Assembly: GCF_024721155.1 (NCBI RefSeq)
Contig: NZ_JAHVAP010000001.1
Span: forward strand, 744,001-808,000
Reading direction: 5' to 3'
DNA from: Mucilaginibacter phenanthrenivorans
GTDB lineage: Bacteria > Bacteroidota > Bacteroidia > Sphingobacteriales > Sphingobacteriaceae
Length of the DNA stretch: 64,000 bases
Every line of letters starts with the position of its first letter. Position 1 is the stretch's first letter. Shown in pieces: positions 43,995-52,983 of this stretch. The translations under genes were made by a program, and so were the position numbers. Under the pieces are notes generated by a model. It saw nothing but the letters and a program-made list of their open reading frames with translations. It was not told where the DNA came from and made no database searches.

Positions 43995-45368
43995 ATGAAA
44001 AAACTAACAATAAATTATGCGACTATAATATTATTTGCGGCACTCGTAATACCATCTATTACCAAAGCCCAAAGCAGCCCCGAAATATTCGATGGCAAAA
44101 CGCTAAAGGGATGGCATCGCCTGGCTGGTACCGCAGATTATAAGGTTGAGGACGGCCAAATTGTTGGTACTACTGTACTAAACTCCGGTAATACATTTTT
44201 GGTAACAGATAAGGAGTATGGAGATTTTATACTTGAAATGGATACCAAAATTGAAAGCTCATTGAGTAACTCAGGCGTACAAACCCGCAGCCATTTTGAT
44301 CCGGCAGGGCATGAGGGTAAGGGGCTGGTTTATGGGCGGCAATTTGAGATCGATCCATCAGATAGAAAATGGTCGGGCGGCATTTATGACGAGGGCAGAA
44401 GAGACTGGCTTTATCCGCTTGACTTACATGCCAGTGTAAAGGATGTTTTTAAGGTTGGGGAATACAATCATATAAAAATTGAATGCATTGGCAACGAAAT
44501 GCGTACCTGGATAAACGGTACAGCAATTGCCGATGTAGTGGATACAGTCGATGCAAAGGGTTTTATCGGCTTACAGGTGCACGCGGTAAGCAAGGATGAG
44601 CAAGCTCGTAAAAAGGTGTTTTTCAAAAACATCCGCATCCAAACAAAAAACTTAAAATTTGCGCCATTTCCTAAGGATATATACACGGTAAACTTGTCGC
44701 CAAACTCACTTTCTGCAAATGAGAAGGCTTCCGGCTGGAAGTTATTATATGATGGTAAAACGCCTAAGGGCTGGCATGGTGCAACGCTGAGTACATTCCC
44801 AACAAAAGGCTGGGAATGCGCGAATGGCGTAATGCACGTTTTACCATCGGAAGGAAAGGAAGAATCGGGCGGCGGTGACGTGGTTACCGACGACCTGTAC
44901 AGTGCTTTTGATCTTTCATTTGAATTTAAACTAACTCCGGGTGCTAATAGTGGCGTAAAATATTTTGTTACGCTGAGTGAAGTCACCAAAGGTTCCGCAA
45001 TAGGGTTGGAGTACCAGGTTTTGGATGATAAACTGCATCCTGATGCAAAATTGGGCCGCAACGGCGACAGAACGCTTGCATCATTATATGACTTAATCCC
45101 GGCTAAGAAACAGGAGCGCTTTGTACACCCGATAGGTGCCTGGAATATTGGCAGAGTAGTCGTATTGCCCAATAATCACGTTATCCATTATCTAAATGGC
45201 ATTAAAGTGCTCGAATATGACCGGGGATCAAAGGAATATAAGGACCTGGTTGCGATCAGTAAATACGTGATCTGGAAAAACTTCGGTGAAGCTAAGGAAG
45301 GGCACTTACTGTTGCAGGATCATGGTAATGAAGTATTTTTTAGAGACATAAAGGTGAAGAGACTGTAG
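43995..45368 (+). CDS. Secreted tandem DUF1080 protein (3-keto-disaccharide hydrolase-like)
   Basis: About 457 residues from the ATG at 43995, preferred because it starts a clean signal peptide (M-K-K-L-T-I ... I-T-K-A-Q); the frame is open up to 43917. Two concanavalin-like DUF1080 domains follow each other: the first opens I-F-D-G-K-T-L-K-G-W-H near residue 33, the second L-Y-D-G-K-T-P-K-G-W-H near 250, each with a later G-I-Y-D/Y-D-L-I-P region. Characterised DUF1080 proteins hydrolyse 3-keto-disaccharides and related 3-keto-glycosides. It lies 59 bases after the exported dehydrogenase gene, as expected for the two steps of one pathway. Confidence 0.88.
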   Translation: MKKLTINYATIILFAALVIPSITKAQSSPEIFDGKTLKGWHRLAGTADYKVEDGQIVGTTVLNSGNTFLVTDKEYGDFILEMDTKIESSLSNSGVQTRSHFDPAGHEGKGLVYGRQFEIDPSDRKWSGGIYDEGRRDWLYPLDLHASVKDVFKVGEYNHIKIECIGNEMRTWINGTAIADVVDTVDAKGFIGLQVHAVSKDEQARKKVFFKNIRIQTKNLKFAPFPKDIYTVNLSPNSLSANEKASGWKLLYDGKTPKGWHGATLSTFPTKGWECANGVMHVLPSEGKEESGGGDVVTDDLYSAFDLSFEFKLTPGANSGVKYFVTLSEVTKGSAIGLEYQVLDDKLHPDAKLGRNGDRTLASLYDLIPAKKQERFVHPIGAWNIGRVVVLPNNHVIHYLNGIKVLEYDRGSKEYKDLVAISKYVIWKNFGEAKEGHLLLQDHGNEVFFRDIKVKRL

Positions 45369-45374
45369 AGTGGT

Positions 45375-45467
45375 TGTCTGAATCAGAATTCACAGAATTT
45401 TAGAATTAGCTGGATATCATACGCGCATCTTGAAAATTCTTTAATTCTGAAAATTCTGATTCAGACA
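45375..45467. repeat. Palindromic intergenic repeat with 16-bp arms
   Basis: TGTCTGAATCAGAATT (45375-45390) is the exact reverse complement of 45452-45467. The interior also holds inverted words (CAGAATTTT near 45393 and AAAATTCT near 45433). It fills the gap between convergent genes. I recall similar TCTGAATCAG-type palindromes recurring in Bacteroidetes genomes; here it may also serve as a two-way terminator. Confidence 0.7.
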
Positions 45468-45472
45468 TTTAG

Positions 45473-46492
45473 TTAAACGATCTCCTTTTTTTGAAAACTG
45501 TAGTACAGATAAAACAACGATGGCAGAATCAGCAGACTTCCTAACAAAAGCCCCCAACCTAACACATTGATCGTTTTTTCGGGGGCATGATAGGCAAACA
45601 TGGAAAGGTTTTGTCCTCCTTTTATCATCACTAAATAAGGATAGTGCATATACCCAACGGCCAGCAGGATCATTGTAACCTGGAAACCTGCGCCAATTCT
45701 TATTATTTTTCTTTTGCCTTTATTGATCAGCACCCATGATGCGATTAAAGAAATTGACGCGGCAATAACGGCAATGAGACTTACCGGGTTACCAAAAATC
45801 CAGTGTGCCAGGCGGATATGTTCTATTTCTGAAGCTATAAAGACCAATCCTCCGAAGACAACCGCTAATATATTCATGGCTTTGGCCTTTATAATAAATC
45901 GCCTTGCGTCATGATCATTATCAGCTTCGCCGATAAGATAAATGGCAGCAAGATAGCCGCTCAGCGCTACTGTAAATAACCCAACTGCTACCGAAAAATA
46001 GTTTAACCAGCTGAATATATAGGCGTCTGTAAATGATGTGGCGCCTGGATCTATCTGCCGTGAAATAGCGCTGCCGGCTATAATTCCTAAAAACAACGGC
46101 GTTATAAAGCTGGAATAAACAAATACGTTGTTATAAATTCTTTGCGTGTTTTCGCCTTTTATCGCATCATAGTTCCTGAATGCAAATGCGGTGCCGCGTG
46201 CAGTGATCCCCATTAGCATTATAAGCAGCGGAATGTGTAGGTAAGTACACATGGTGCTATACATAGTTGGGAATGCTACGAACATAATTACCACAGCGAT
46301 TATCAGCCACATGTGGTTTGCCTCCCAAATGGGGCCGATGGCCTGGTAGCTTGTTTTGCGGGTGCGCGACTTGTTTTTTTCAGAAGTAAAAAGCTCAATA
46401 ATGCCCGCGCCAAAATCGGCACCACCAAGAAGGAAATACAAAACTATGGCTAGAAACAGGAAGGATATAACAATGTACAGCATAAGTTTCAA
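45473..46492 (-). CDS. cydB: Cytochrome bd ubiquinol oxidase subunit II
   Basis: A 339-residue membrane protein with eight to nine spans, the structural partner of CydA in the bd-type terminal oxidase. It shows the N-terminal F-L-L-G-G-A-D-F-G-A-G, I-G-P-I-W-E-A-N-H-M-W-L near residue 55, and A-F-A-F-R-N-Y near 105, all standard for CydB. It follows cydA with a single base between them, so the two are one operon. The complex reduces oxygen with high affinity and tolerates cyanide and sulfide. Confidence 0.96.
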   Translation of the reverse strand: MKLMLYIVISFLFLAIVLYFLLGGADFGAGIIELFTSEKNKSRTRKTSYQAIGPIWEANHMWLIIAVVIMFVAFPTMYSTMCTYLHIPLLIMLMGITARGTAFAFRNYDAIKGENTQRIYNNVFVYSSFITPLFLGIIAGSAISRQIDPGATSFTDAYIFSWLNYFSVAVGLFTVALSGYLAAIYLIGEADNDHDARRFIIKAKAMNILAVVFGGLVFIASEIEHIRLAHWIFGNPVSLIAVIAASISLIASWVLINKGKRKIIRIGAGFQVTMILLAVGYMHYPYLVMIKGGQNLSMFAYHAPEKTINVLGWGLLLGSLLILPSLFYLYYSFQKKEIV

Positions 46493-46493
46493 A

Positions 46494-47801
46494 TTAACGG
46501 TCGTACAATTCAGGAACCATTTTTATCTGGCGTTTTAGCAAAAATATAACAGCAATACTTAATATGACATAAACCGCTGTGAATAAATAAAATGAGTATT
46601 GGATGCCCGGCATGGGTGTAACAGCATCACGGGTGCGCATCACGCCTTGTATTATCCACGGTTGCCGCCCAACTTCAGTTACTGTCCAGCCTGATTCAAC
46701 CGCGATAAATCCAAATGGCGTAGCTATTATAAATAGGTATAAGAACCATTTTTTTGAAAGCCAGCTTCGCTTTTTCCAGATCGCCACAAAATATAAAACT
46801 CCAATAAGCATCATTGCTGATCCTATCGCTATCATTATTTCAAAAGCAATATGAGTTACTGTTATTGGTGGCTGGTTTTTAACTGGGATTGTATCCAATG
46901 CCTTAACCGGCTGTTTAAAGTTATCGTACACTAAAAAGCTTAACAGGCCGGGTATTTCAATCCCATAATTAACCTTTTTATTTGCCGTATCCGGAATGCC
47001 ACCAACGGTGAGCGGCGAATATGGCTGCGTATGAAAATATGCCTCCATTGCAGCTAATTTTGCCGGTTGCTTGGCCGCTGCATTTTTTGCTGAAATGTCG
47101 CCACTGAAAGGTTGTAAAATCGCGGCAATCGCTCCAAATACTATGGCAATTTTAAATGCTTTGCTATGGAATTGGACATTTTGTTTTTTGGCGATCATTA
47201 ATGCATGGATCCCTGCTACAGCAAAACCCGTTGCTGAAAAGGCCGCCAACGTCATATGCAGGGCTTCGGAAAACCAGGAGCCATTGAACATGGCTTTTAT
47301 AGGGTCTATATTGACATATTGCCCGTTAACAAAATCGAATCCTGCGGGATTATTCATCCAGGAATTTGCCGATACCACCAAAATCCCCGAAGCAATACCA
47401 CTAACCCCAACCATTACTCCAGTGCCCCAGTGAAACCACTTGTTAAGCCTTTTCCATCCATATAGAAAAAAGCCTAAAGCGATGGCTTCAATAAAGAAGG
47501 CGACACCCTCTAATGAAAATGGCATCCCGAAAATGGGGCCAGCGTGTTCCATAAATTTTGGCCACAACAAACCCAACTCGAATGAAAGAATAGTACCCGA
47601 CACCGCGCCGGTAGCGAAAAAAATGGCTACGCCCTTACTCCAGGCCTGTGTGATGTTTTTATAGACAGCATCGCCTGTTTTTATCCATTTATAATGCGAG
47701 ATGGCCATAAAAACAGGCATAACCATGCCGATACACGAATATATGATGTGAAACCCCAGCGAGATGGCCATTTGCGACCGGGCAGCAATAAAATTATCCA
47801 T
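46494..47801 (-). CDS. cydA: Cytochrome bd ubiquinol oxidase subunit I
   Basis: A 435-residue membrane protein that holds the haems and the quinol site. The N-terminal haem ligand is H18 in L-G-F-H-I-I-Y, and the G-R-Q-P-W motif occurs near residue 390 (T-E-V-G-R-Q-P-W). At 435 residues it is of the short Q-loop type rather than the ~520-residue E. coli form. It lets the cell respire at low oxygen without pumping protons. The gene starts the cydAB operon; a TATATTTG box lies just upstream. Confidence 0.96.
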   Translation of the reverse strand: MDNFIAARSQMAISLGFHIIYSCIGMVMPVFMAISHYKWIKTGDAVYKNITQAWSKGVAIFFATGAVSGTILSFELGLLWPKFMEHAGPIFGMPFSLEGVAFFIEAIALGFFLYGWKRLNKWFHWGTGVMVGVSGIASGILVVSANSWMNNPAGFDFVNGQYVNIDPIKAMFNGSWFSEALHMTLAAFSATGFAVAGIHALMIAKKQNVQFHSKAFKIAIVFGAIAAILQPFSGDISAKNAAAKQPAKLAAMEAYFHTQPYSPLTVGGIPDTANKKVNYGIEIPGLLSFLVYDNFKQPVKALDTIPVKNQPPITVTHIAFEIMIAIGSAMMLIGVLYFVAIWKKRSWLSKKWFLYLFIIATPFGFIAVESGWTVTEVGRQPWIIQGVMRTRDAVTPMPGIQYSFYLFTAVYVILSIAVIFLLKRQIKMVPELYDR

Positions 47802-47823
47802 AGCTATTAAATAATATGGTTGA

Positions 47824-47831
47824 CAAATATA
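47824..47831 (-). promoter_or_regulatory. Candidate -7 element (TATATTTG) for cydAB
   Basis: Read on the minus strand this is an exact TAnnTTTG match, ending 22 bases before the cydA start codon. No -33 TTG was seen at the usual distance. Confidence 0.45.
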
Positions 47832-47995
47832 CCCAATACCTGCCGGGCCGATTAGCTAGTGCAAAAAAGATTACTAAATAGAATATTTCTAAATATTAAA
47901 TCGTTATGGAATATTTGAAAAAACATATTGCATTGTAACAAAAAAATTATATATATTTACTACCTAAGAGTAAACCAACTTATATACCTGATTTT

Positions 47996-48547
47996 TTGAA
48001 ACGTTTTGCTGCTATAATACTATTGAGTATTCACCTGTTTAATATGGGCGGGTATGCATTGCTGTTTCAATATTACATCCATAAATCGGATGTACAGATG
48101 GTAAAACAGATCTTCGACAATAAGATAGATAACAAAAAATTTATCGAAATAAAGATTCCTGTTAACATGCCAACTATACAGGACTGGACCGAATATGAAG
48201 TGGTGCAAGGTCAAATTAACGTGAAGGGTACATATTATAACTATGTAAAGCTTAAAATGACCCGCGACACTACTTACTTTATTTGTATCGCAAATACTGC
48301 AAAAACTCAATTGGTAAATGCGAAGATCTCGACATCAAAAGAGATTAATGACATCCCGCAAAACAAAAAAACACATGATGCTGCCGTGAAGAAGGCAAGT
48401 ACGCTCAGTGAATATAATTTGCAAGCATTTCAATACCATTATCACGCGTTTGAAACGCAACTTAAACCTAATAACAAGTCAGTAACCGTCAGGTTAAACG
48501 ATCCGTTTATCGACTCTCCAGGCAAACCACCTAACGCCATTTCTTAA
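47996..48547 (+). CDS. Hypothetical membrane-anchored or secreted protein, TTG start
   Basis: A 183-residue protein that begins at TTG 47996, just after a T run; the first residues form a signal or anchor segment (M-K-R-F-A-A-I-I-L-L-S-I-H-L-F). The rest is soluble, with lysine-rich helices and beta segments (F-I-E-I-K-I-P-V-N-M-P and Y-V-K-L-K-M). A histidine/tyrosine cluster (Q-Y-H-Y-H-A-F) lies near residue 145. I do not recognise the family. It is divergent from cydAB; whether they share control is unknown. Confidence 0.65.
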   Translation: MKRFAAIILLSIHLFNMGGYALLFQYYIHKSDVQMVKQIFDNKIDNKKFIEIKIPVNMPTIQDWTEYEVVQGQINVKGTYYNYVKLKMTRDTTYFICIANTAKTQLVNAKISTSKEINDIPQNKKTHDAAVKKASTLSEYNLQAFQYHYHAFETQLKPNNKSVTVRLNDPFIDSPGKPPNAIS

Positions 48548-48772
48548 AGCTGCTATATAATTCCTTGTATTGCCCCGTGACTATCTATTGGGCTATTGTA
48601 TCATTTATATTGTGAATTGTGATGCCATATACTTAAATGTATGGTAAACAATACGGCATTTTCTGATACCGGGTATCCGGCAGTTTTCCTCATAATCTGG
48701 AGCGTTCTTTAGGCGCCCTAATTATTCAACACAGTAACTTTCTTAACCCTTTAATTTATTTAAACCAACATC

Positions 48773-49711
48773 ATGATTAAATTTTTACACCTGTTTTTTA
48801 CCAGGTACTGTTTGGCTACATGCTGTATTTTCGCCTTTTGGCAAACGGCACAGGCCCAAACAGATGCCGACGCATTGATGATCCCTAAAAATTACTTCTG
48901 CACCGGGGTAGTATACACCCACAGCGACTGGAAGAATTACTGGGAGGGAACTTTTAAACGTAGTAATGCCAATATAGGCACATTATCGTCAAACGCTTTT
49001 ACTGTTGTTGGTAATTATGGCGTAACAAACAAACTGGATTTTTTATTTATGGCGCCTTACATTAAAACCAACGCTTCACAAGGAACACTTAAAGGTCAAA
49101 GCGGTGTACAGGATCTGACAGTAGGTTTAAAATATCTTGCATTTAATACTGAAATAGGCAAGGGCCTTTTTAGTATTCATGCAATTGCTGAGGGATCAAT
49201 TCCTCTATCTAATTATGAGCCTGACTTTTTACCTGTTTCCATTGGTTTGCACACCAAAAACTTATCTATCCGCGGGTTGGCAAACTACCAGGTAGGCAGG
49301 TTCTTTGTTGCCGGTGCTGGTCAGTATGTTTTCAGAAGTAATATTACTTTAGACAGAAACTCTTATTATACCGATCACCTGATTTACAGCAACCAGGTTG
49401 ACATGCCGAATGTATCCAACGTGTTAATTAGCGCTGGTTACCGCAGTCTCAAATTAAACGTTGAGGGTATTGTTTCTCAAACCACTACACAGGGCGGTTT
49501 TGATATTCGGAAAAACGATATGCCATTCCCAAGTAACAGGATGAATATGACCACCGTTGGCGGGCTTGCAAAATACAGCTTTGAAGATATCACAGGTGTT
49601 GAAGTTACCGTAGGTGGTAACTACGTGGTAAGAGGAAGGAACGTGGGACAGTCCACTAATTTATTTGCATCAGTGTACTACATCCTTGATTTTTCTAAAA
49701 AGACCAAATAA
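48773..49711 (+). CDS. Outer-membrane beta-barrel protein (porin-like), upstream partner of PAP2 lipoprotein
   Basis: A 312-residue protein with a signal peptide (C-C-I-F-A-F-W-Q-T-A-Q-A-Q) and a series of amphipathic strands ending in F-A-S-V-Y-Y-I-L-D-F. The pattern resembles the porin-like transporters annotated as MetA-pathway/transporter barrels (V-V-G-N-Y-G-V-T-N-K-L-D-F; V-Q-D-L-T-V-G-L-K-Y). The stop lies seven bases before the ATG at 49719 of the PAP2-type gene. With the second barrel gene at 51322 it forms a barrel / PAP2 / barrel operon. What it conducts is unknown. Confidence 0.75.
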   Translation: MIKFLHLFFTRYCLATCCIFAFWQTAQAQTDADALMIPKNYFCTGVVYTHSDWKNYWEGTFKRSNANIGTLSSNAFTVVGNYGVTNKLDFLFMAPYIKTNASQGTLKGQSGVQDLTVGLKYLAFNTEIGKGLFSIHAIAEGSIPLSNYEPDFLPVSIGLHTKNLSIRGLANYQVGRFFVAGAGQYVFRSNITLDRNSYYTDHLIYSNQVDMPNVSNVLISAGYRSLKLNVEGIVSQTTTQGGFDIRKNDMPFPSNRMNMTTVGGLAKYSFEDITGVEVTVGGNYVVRGRNVGQSTNLFASVYYILDFSKKTK

Positions 49712-49718
49712 CCAGATT

Positions 49719-51269
49719 ATGAAAAGACTAATACAAAATATATCACTACTGTTAACAGTAACAGCTCTTTTAGCATCGTGCCATAAAGCTGTTGTTGATC
49801 GTACAACATTATATCCGGCCCTGGCTCCTGCCAATATCGACCTGAATGCGGATAGCTGGAAACCTGTATTAATTAAAGATGCCAGCGTATTTAATGTACC
49901 TGCTCCGGATGCTACTACATCTCCGGCTTATGTGGCAGATCTTAACGAAATTAAGGCATACCAAAGCAAACTAACCAGTGAGCAAAGGGCAACAATAAAA
50001 TATTGGAGCGCAGGCGCTGTATTAAGGTGGAACGAGATTCTACGCGATTTGGTGGCTAAGCATAATTTGCCTCCATACCAAAATGCAGACGGAACTTATC
50101 CTATACCCAGTGCGGCTAATCCGTTTGCTTATCCACTTTTCCCTTTTTCAAACCCGCCATATGCGGCAAGGGCATATGCTTATGTAAGTGCAGCACAATA
50201 TGATGCATTGATAGCCGCCTATCACTTTAAAAAACTTTACAACCGGGTTGCGCCATACACTTTTGATGCTAATATCCAGGCATTGGTACCGAAATCGGCA
50301 TTACCGTCATACCCAAGTGAGGATGCGGTGGTATCAGGCGCTACCGTGGAGATCATGAAATTGTTATTCCCGGGTGATATAGATTATATAGAACAAAAGG
50401 AAGCTGAACAAAAGCAATACCGGATAATGGCCGGCGCTAACGTAAGAGGCGAGCTAAATGCGGGCGAATCCTTAGGGACACAAGTAGCTGATGTTTTTGC
50501 CGCGCGCGCCCGCACTGACCGCGCAGGTAAGGCTATAGGCACACCGGCTGACTGGGCGGCGCTGCAGACCAAAACAACTGCAAGAGGTGAAACATTTTGG
50601 CTGAGCCAGGAGTCGCCGTTAAGGCCGCCGATGTTACCATTATTTGGCAAGGTTTTACCATTCTTGTTCGATACACTTACCGTTGCCGCGTTAAGGCCCG
50701 GTCCCCCTAATGCAACAAATTCTGACGCATTTAAAAAAGAAGTTGCTGAAGTGCTTTCATACAGCGAAAACCCAACCCGTGAACACCAGGCAATTGTAGA
50801 GTTTTGGGCTGATGGTGTTGGTACCTACACGCCTCCGGGCCACTGGAATGCTATCGCTGCTGATGAATTTGTAAAACAGAATTACAGTGAGGTACGCTGG
50901 GCACGTAATTTTGCACTGTTAAACATGGCCGAAATGGACGCAGCGATTGTTTGCTGGGATACCAAGTATTTTTATTTTAATCAACGCCCAACGCAGGCTA
51001 ATCCTAAAATCAAAACGCTAACAGGGATTCCGAATTTTCCGGCTTATACATCAGGTCACTCGAATTTTAGCGCAGCCGCAGCTACCGTATTGAGTTATTT
51101 ATTACCCGACAGGGGAAGTAAGTTTAATGACATGGCTAACGAAGCCTCGTTATCAAGATTATATGGCGCTATACATTACCGGTCGGATATAGAAGCGGGG
51201 ATGGTTACGGGCGGCAAAGTTGGACAATATGCTGTACAAAGAGGCAAAACAGATGGGGCCGGAAATTAA
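49719..51269 (+). CDS. PAP2/vanadium-haloperoxidase-fold lipoprotein
   Basis: About 516 residues from the ATG at 49719, chosen because it begins a lipoprotein signal with lipobox L-L-A-S-C; the frame extends to 49665 inside the preceding gene. All three PAP2 active-site motifs are present near the C-terminus: K416-x6-R423-P424, S445-G446-H447, and S479-R480 with H486 and D490. This arrangement binds phosphate or vanadate. Long members with a large N-terminal helical region are close to vanadium haloperoxidases, but acid phosphatase activity is equally possible. It should face the periplasm or surface on an outer-membrane lipid anchor. Confidence 0.88.
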   Translation: MKRLIQNISLLLTVTALLASCHKAVVDRTTLYPALAPANIDLNADSWKPVLIKDASVFNVPAPDATTSPAYVADLNEIKAYQSKLTSEQRATIKYWSAGAVLRWNEILRDLVAKHNLPPYQNADGTYPIPSAANPFAYPLFPFSNPPYAARAYAYVSAAQYDALIAAYHFKKLYNRVAPYTFDANIQALVPKSALPSYPSEDAVVSGATVEIMKLLFPGDIDYIEQKEAEQKQYRIMAGANVRGELNAGESLGTQVADVFAARARTDRAGKAIGTPADWAALQTKTTARGETFWLSQESPLRPPMLPLFGKVLPFLFDTLTVAALRPGPPNATNSDAFKKEVAEVLSYSENPTREHQAIVEFWADGVGTYTPPGHWNAIAADEFVKQNYSEVRWARNFALLNMAEMDAAIVCWDTKYFYFNQRPTQANPKIKTLTGIPNFPAYTSGHSNFSAAAATVLSYLLPDRGSKFNDMANEASLSRLYGAIHYRSDIEAGMVTGGKVGQYAVQRGKTDGAGN

Positions 51270-51321
51270 ACCAACAATTATTTATTATAACCAATTAAAC
51301 CAATACACAGAACACTAATAT

Positions 51322-52410
51322 ATGAAGACCACTTTTAGAATAATTTCAGTAATAGCATTGTTTATATTTTTTACACAATCTAACACATTTGCACAAGGCT
51401 GCGTAGCCATCAGGAGTACCGGTGGCATTTGCACAATGGCAGAACATCCGGATAGTGCAAACGCTAGCGGTTACTGGCTGTTTAACAGCAATAGCCGTTA
51501 TTATAAATCCTTCAGGCACTTCGTTGGTAAGCAGGAACAGTTTCAACGGATAGCATTGCACAACAATGTAATAAATAAAGTTTATACACAGGATTTGACC
51601 TTAACACGGGTATTGGATCAGAGATGGTCAATTTCCGTGAATTTGCCTATGGCAGATAACAGCCGCTCACAGGTGCAGGGCACCCTTGGCAAGCGGTTTT
51701 CCACCCATTCGTTTGGCATTGGGGACATTCATGCTGCCGGATATTATTGGCTGTTTAATCCTGCAAAGGCAACAAACGGTAATATCCAGGTTGGGCTTGG
51801 TCTTAAATTCGCCACCGGAACTTATAATTACCAGGATTATTTTTTAAATGCAACAGGTGGTAAAACGCTCGGTGCGGTTGATCAATCGATTCAATTGGGT
51901 GATGGTGGAACCGGAATAACTGCCGAAATAAATGCGTATTACAATCTTTCGCATCGTTTTGGTTTTTATGGAAACTTTTATTACTTGTCCAGCCCTAAAG
52001 ACGTAAACGGTGTACTTAGGTCAACCAACCCGGCAAGCGCGACAACTATTGCTGTAACCGGCGATGTGCTAAGTGTACCGGATCAAATGCTGATCAGGTT
52101 TGGGGCCAGCTTAGCCGTTAACAAATTTGATTTTTCACTAGGCGTACGTGATGATTGTTTGCCGTCAAAAGACCTTTTTGGTAACAGCGATGGTTTCAGA
52201 AGACCAGGCTACATTATTGGAGCTGAGCCCGGAGTTACTTACAGGATGAAGAAAGTTTCATTGTATGCTTATTGTCCTATCGCTATAATCCGCGATCGCA
52301 CGCAAAGCGTACCTGATAAAAGAACTACCCAATTAACAGGCGTTTATACGCAAGGCGATGCCGCTTTTGCCGACTACGTGATTAATGTGGGAATAACCTT
52401 TAAATTTTAA
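51322..52410 (+). CDS. Outer-membrane beta-barrel protein, downstream partner of PAP2 lipoprotein
   Basis: A 362-residue protein with a signal peptide (V-I-A-L-F-I-F-F-T-Q-S-N-T-F-A-Q) and alternating barrel strands to a C-terminal V-G-I-T-F-K-F. Two cysteines occur just after the signal cut (G-C-V-A-I-R and G-G-I-C-T-M). Sequence style differs from the barrel at 48773, so they are not simple duplicates. It follows the PAP2-type gene by 52 bases and ends at a clear terminator. The substrate is unknown. Confidence 0.75.
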   Translation: MKTTFRIISVIALFIFFTQSNTFAQGCVAIRSTGGICTMAEHPDSANASGYWLFNSNSRYYKSFRHFVGKQEQFQRIALHNNVINKVYTQDLTLTRVLDQRWSISVNLPMADNSRSQVQGTLGKRFSTHSFGIGDIHAAGYYWLFNPAKATNGNIQVGLGLKFATGTYNYQDYFLNATGGKTLGAVDQSIQLGDGGTGITAEINAYYNLSHRFGFYGNFYYLSSPKDVNGVLRSTNPASATTIAVTGDVLSVPDQMLIRFGASLAVNKFDFSLGVRDDCLPSKDLFGNSDGFRRPGYIIGAEPGVTYRMKKVSLYAYCPIAIIRDRTQSVPDKRTTQLTGVYTQGDAAFADYVINVGITFKF

Positions 52411-52433
52411 TTTTAGTTGATCGTTTGATTTCT

Positions 52434-52465
52434 AAAGCCGGGCGTGAGATACCCGGCTTTTTTAT
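52434..52465 (+). terminator. Rho-independent terminator after the barrel/PAP2/barrel operon
   Basis: A 9-bp stem AAAGCCGGG (52434-52442) with CCCGGCTTT (52452-52460) is followed by a T run. It lies 24 bases after the stop. Confidence 0.9.
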
Positions 52466-52497
52466 TTTATGTTTGTTTCTAAATATTGCATTTACAA

Positions 52498-52962
52498 ATG
52501 AACACAGCTGATCAAAATTTTGCGGCGCTTGGCCTTAATCTGCCGCCAGCACCGAAACCACTTGGGGTTTACAAACCGTATTTAATTGACGGAAGATACC
52601 TGTATGTATCCGGACATGGCACCGTGAAGGATGATGGAACGCTCATTATAGGCCGAATAGGGGAATCTATATCTCCGGAAGAAGGTAAACTGGCTGCAAG
52701 ACAGGTAGGCCTTGCTATACTATCCACTATAACAGCAAATCTAGGCAGTTTAAATAAAGTTAAACGGGTGATTAAGGTACTCGGAATGGTAAACTGCACG
52801 CCTGATTTTGAAAAACATCCCTTTATAATAAATGGCTGCTCCGAATTATTCGCCAAAGTTTGGGGCGAGGATAATGGCATTGGTGTTAGAAGCGCTGTCG
52901 GCATGGGCTCGTTACCGGACAATATCCCGGTAGAAATAGAAGCTTTGTTTGAGTTATTTTAA
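52498..52962 (+). CDS. RidA-family (YjgF/YER057c/UK114) protein
   Basis: About 154 residues from ATG 52498; an in-frame TTG at 52486 is less likely. It shows P-K-P-L-G-V-Y-K-P-Y near residue 20 and Y-V-S-G-H-G-T-V near 38, and the family core K-V-L-G-M-V-N-C-T-P-D-F near 100. RidA proteins hydrolyse reactive 2-aminoacrylate and related enamines released by PLP enzymes. The catalytic arginine normally seen near the C-terminal R-S/A-V-G-M region is present here as R-S-A-V-G-M. The next gene encodes exactly the kind of PLP enzyme that can release such an enamine. Confidence 0.88.
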   Translation: MNTADQNFAALGLNLPPAPKPLGVYKPYLIDGRYLYVSGHGTVKDDGTLIIGRIGESISPEEGKLAARQVGLAILSTITANLGSLNKVKRVIKVLGMVNCTPDFEKHPFIINGCSELFAKVWGEDNGIGVRSAVGMGSLPDNIPVEIEALFELF

Positions 52963-52983
52963 GAGAGTCCGGGAGATAAATCT

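Noticed and set aside
44468..45172. 234-codon minus-strand frame inside the DUF1080 gene
   Set aside because: The DUF1080 frame is supported by two conserved domains; this is an antisense artefact.
52486..52497. TTG start extending the RidA gene by four codons
   Set aside because: The ATG at 52498 gives the usual family start and no feature supports the longer form.
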